From positions 1-5,517 of the forward strand of contig JASJEI010000544.1 in the NCBI GenBank assembly GCA_030064795.1: DNA of 5,517 bases, in the 5' to 3' direction. This document shows positions 5,404 to 5,517 of the stretch, piece by piece (positions within the stretch are counted from its first letter, which is position 1; each line of letters begins with the position of its first letter). The notes beneath the pieces were generated by a model. It ran no database searches and was not told where the DNA came from. It saw only the letters and a list, made by a program, of their open reading frames with translations. The stretch comes from Pleurocapsa sp. MO_226.B13 (GTDB lineage Bacteria; Cyanobacteriota; Cyanobacteriia; Cyanobacteriales; Xenococcaceae). A program made the translations under genes and the position numbers.

Positions 5404-5517
5404 TTACCACTTTTTATAAGGTAAGAACTTACCGCACATGGTAATCTGGACGCGATCGCCTTTAGGATCGGGAACTTTATCTACTTCAATCGAAAAATCG
5501 ATCGCACTCATAATTCC
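5404..5517 (-). CDS. 3' end of an unrecognised gene running off the right edge
   Basis: The - strand is open from the window edge to a TAA at 5404-5406. From an ATG at 5511 it reads [20 protein letters not shown] and continues [15 protein letters not shown], 35 residues. The composition and the HIP1 site within it look like genuine cyanobacterial coding sequence, but I do not recognise the family. The ATG may be internal: the frame stays open upstream to the edge, and the only purine run sits too close to it to be a good ribosome binding site. The stop lies 11 bp from the end of repeat copy B, so the C-terminus may have been cut short by the repeat. It points the same way as CobW copy 2 and hupE and may have been the upstream gene of that operon. 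Confidence 0.5.
   Translation of the reverse strand, partial: GIMSAIDFSIEVDKVPDPKGDRVQITMCGKFLPYKKW

Overview
The window is almost certainly from a cyanobacterium. The octamer GCGATCGC (HIP1) occurs 11 times in 5.5 kb by my count, against about 0.1 expected for a random 8-mer. The proteins (a CobW-family GTPase, a HupE-type permease, a WD40 propeller and a receiver domain with the SDWLMP...GDEF pattern) fit that group. The DNA is AT-rich outside one GC-rich repeat element. Genus cannot be fixed from the sequence alone.

Layout, left to right. A truncated response-regulator receiver domain on the + strand (117-440) converges on an intact CobW-family metallochaperone GTPase on the - strand (468-1439). 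Upstream of that GTPase is a heptamer tandem repeat (1482-1533), then the remains of a small Cys-containing protein gene (1541-1785, - strand, broken). A repeat-rich intergenic block follows (about 1883-2366); it holds a 354-bp hairpin-rich, MITE-like element (1922-2275) inserted into another dispersed repeat. Next come an eight-bladed WD40 protein (2427-3479, -), a short palindromic intergenic repeat, a HupE/UreJ-type metal permease (3638-4297, -), and a second CobW-family gene (4319-5194, -). This second CobW gene is a pseudogene: it has lost its P-loop end and carries an in-frame TAG. It abuts a second copy of the dispersed repeat (5220-5393). The 3' end of another - strand gene runs off the right edge (5404-5517).

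How the genes fit together. Every coding remnant from 468 to the right edge lies on the - strand, in the order cobW copy 2, hupE, WD40, small protein, cobW copy 1. HupE proteins are Ni/Co-type permeases and CobW/COG0523 GTPases are metal-insertion chaperones, so the block looks like a transition-metal homeostasis locus (Zn, Co or Ni) eroded by repeats. hupE starts 21 bp after the cobW copy 2 stop, so they were probably co-transcribed; the repeat at the 5' end of cobW copy 2 may have removed the operon's promoter.

The clearest unusual signal is the nested insertion. The right-hand copy of the dispersed repeat (5321-5393, inverted) is an uninterrupted empty site for the 354-bp element at 1922-2275. 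This defines that element's ends, its short target duplication and its imperfect terminal inverted repeats without any database.
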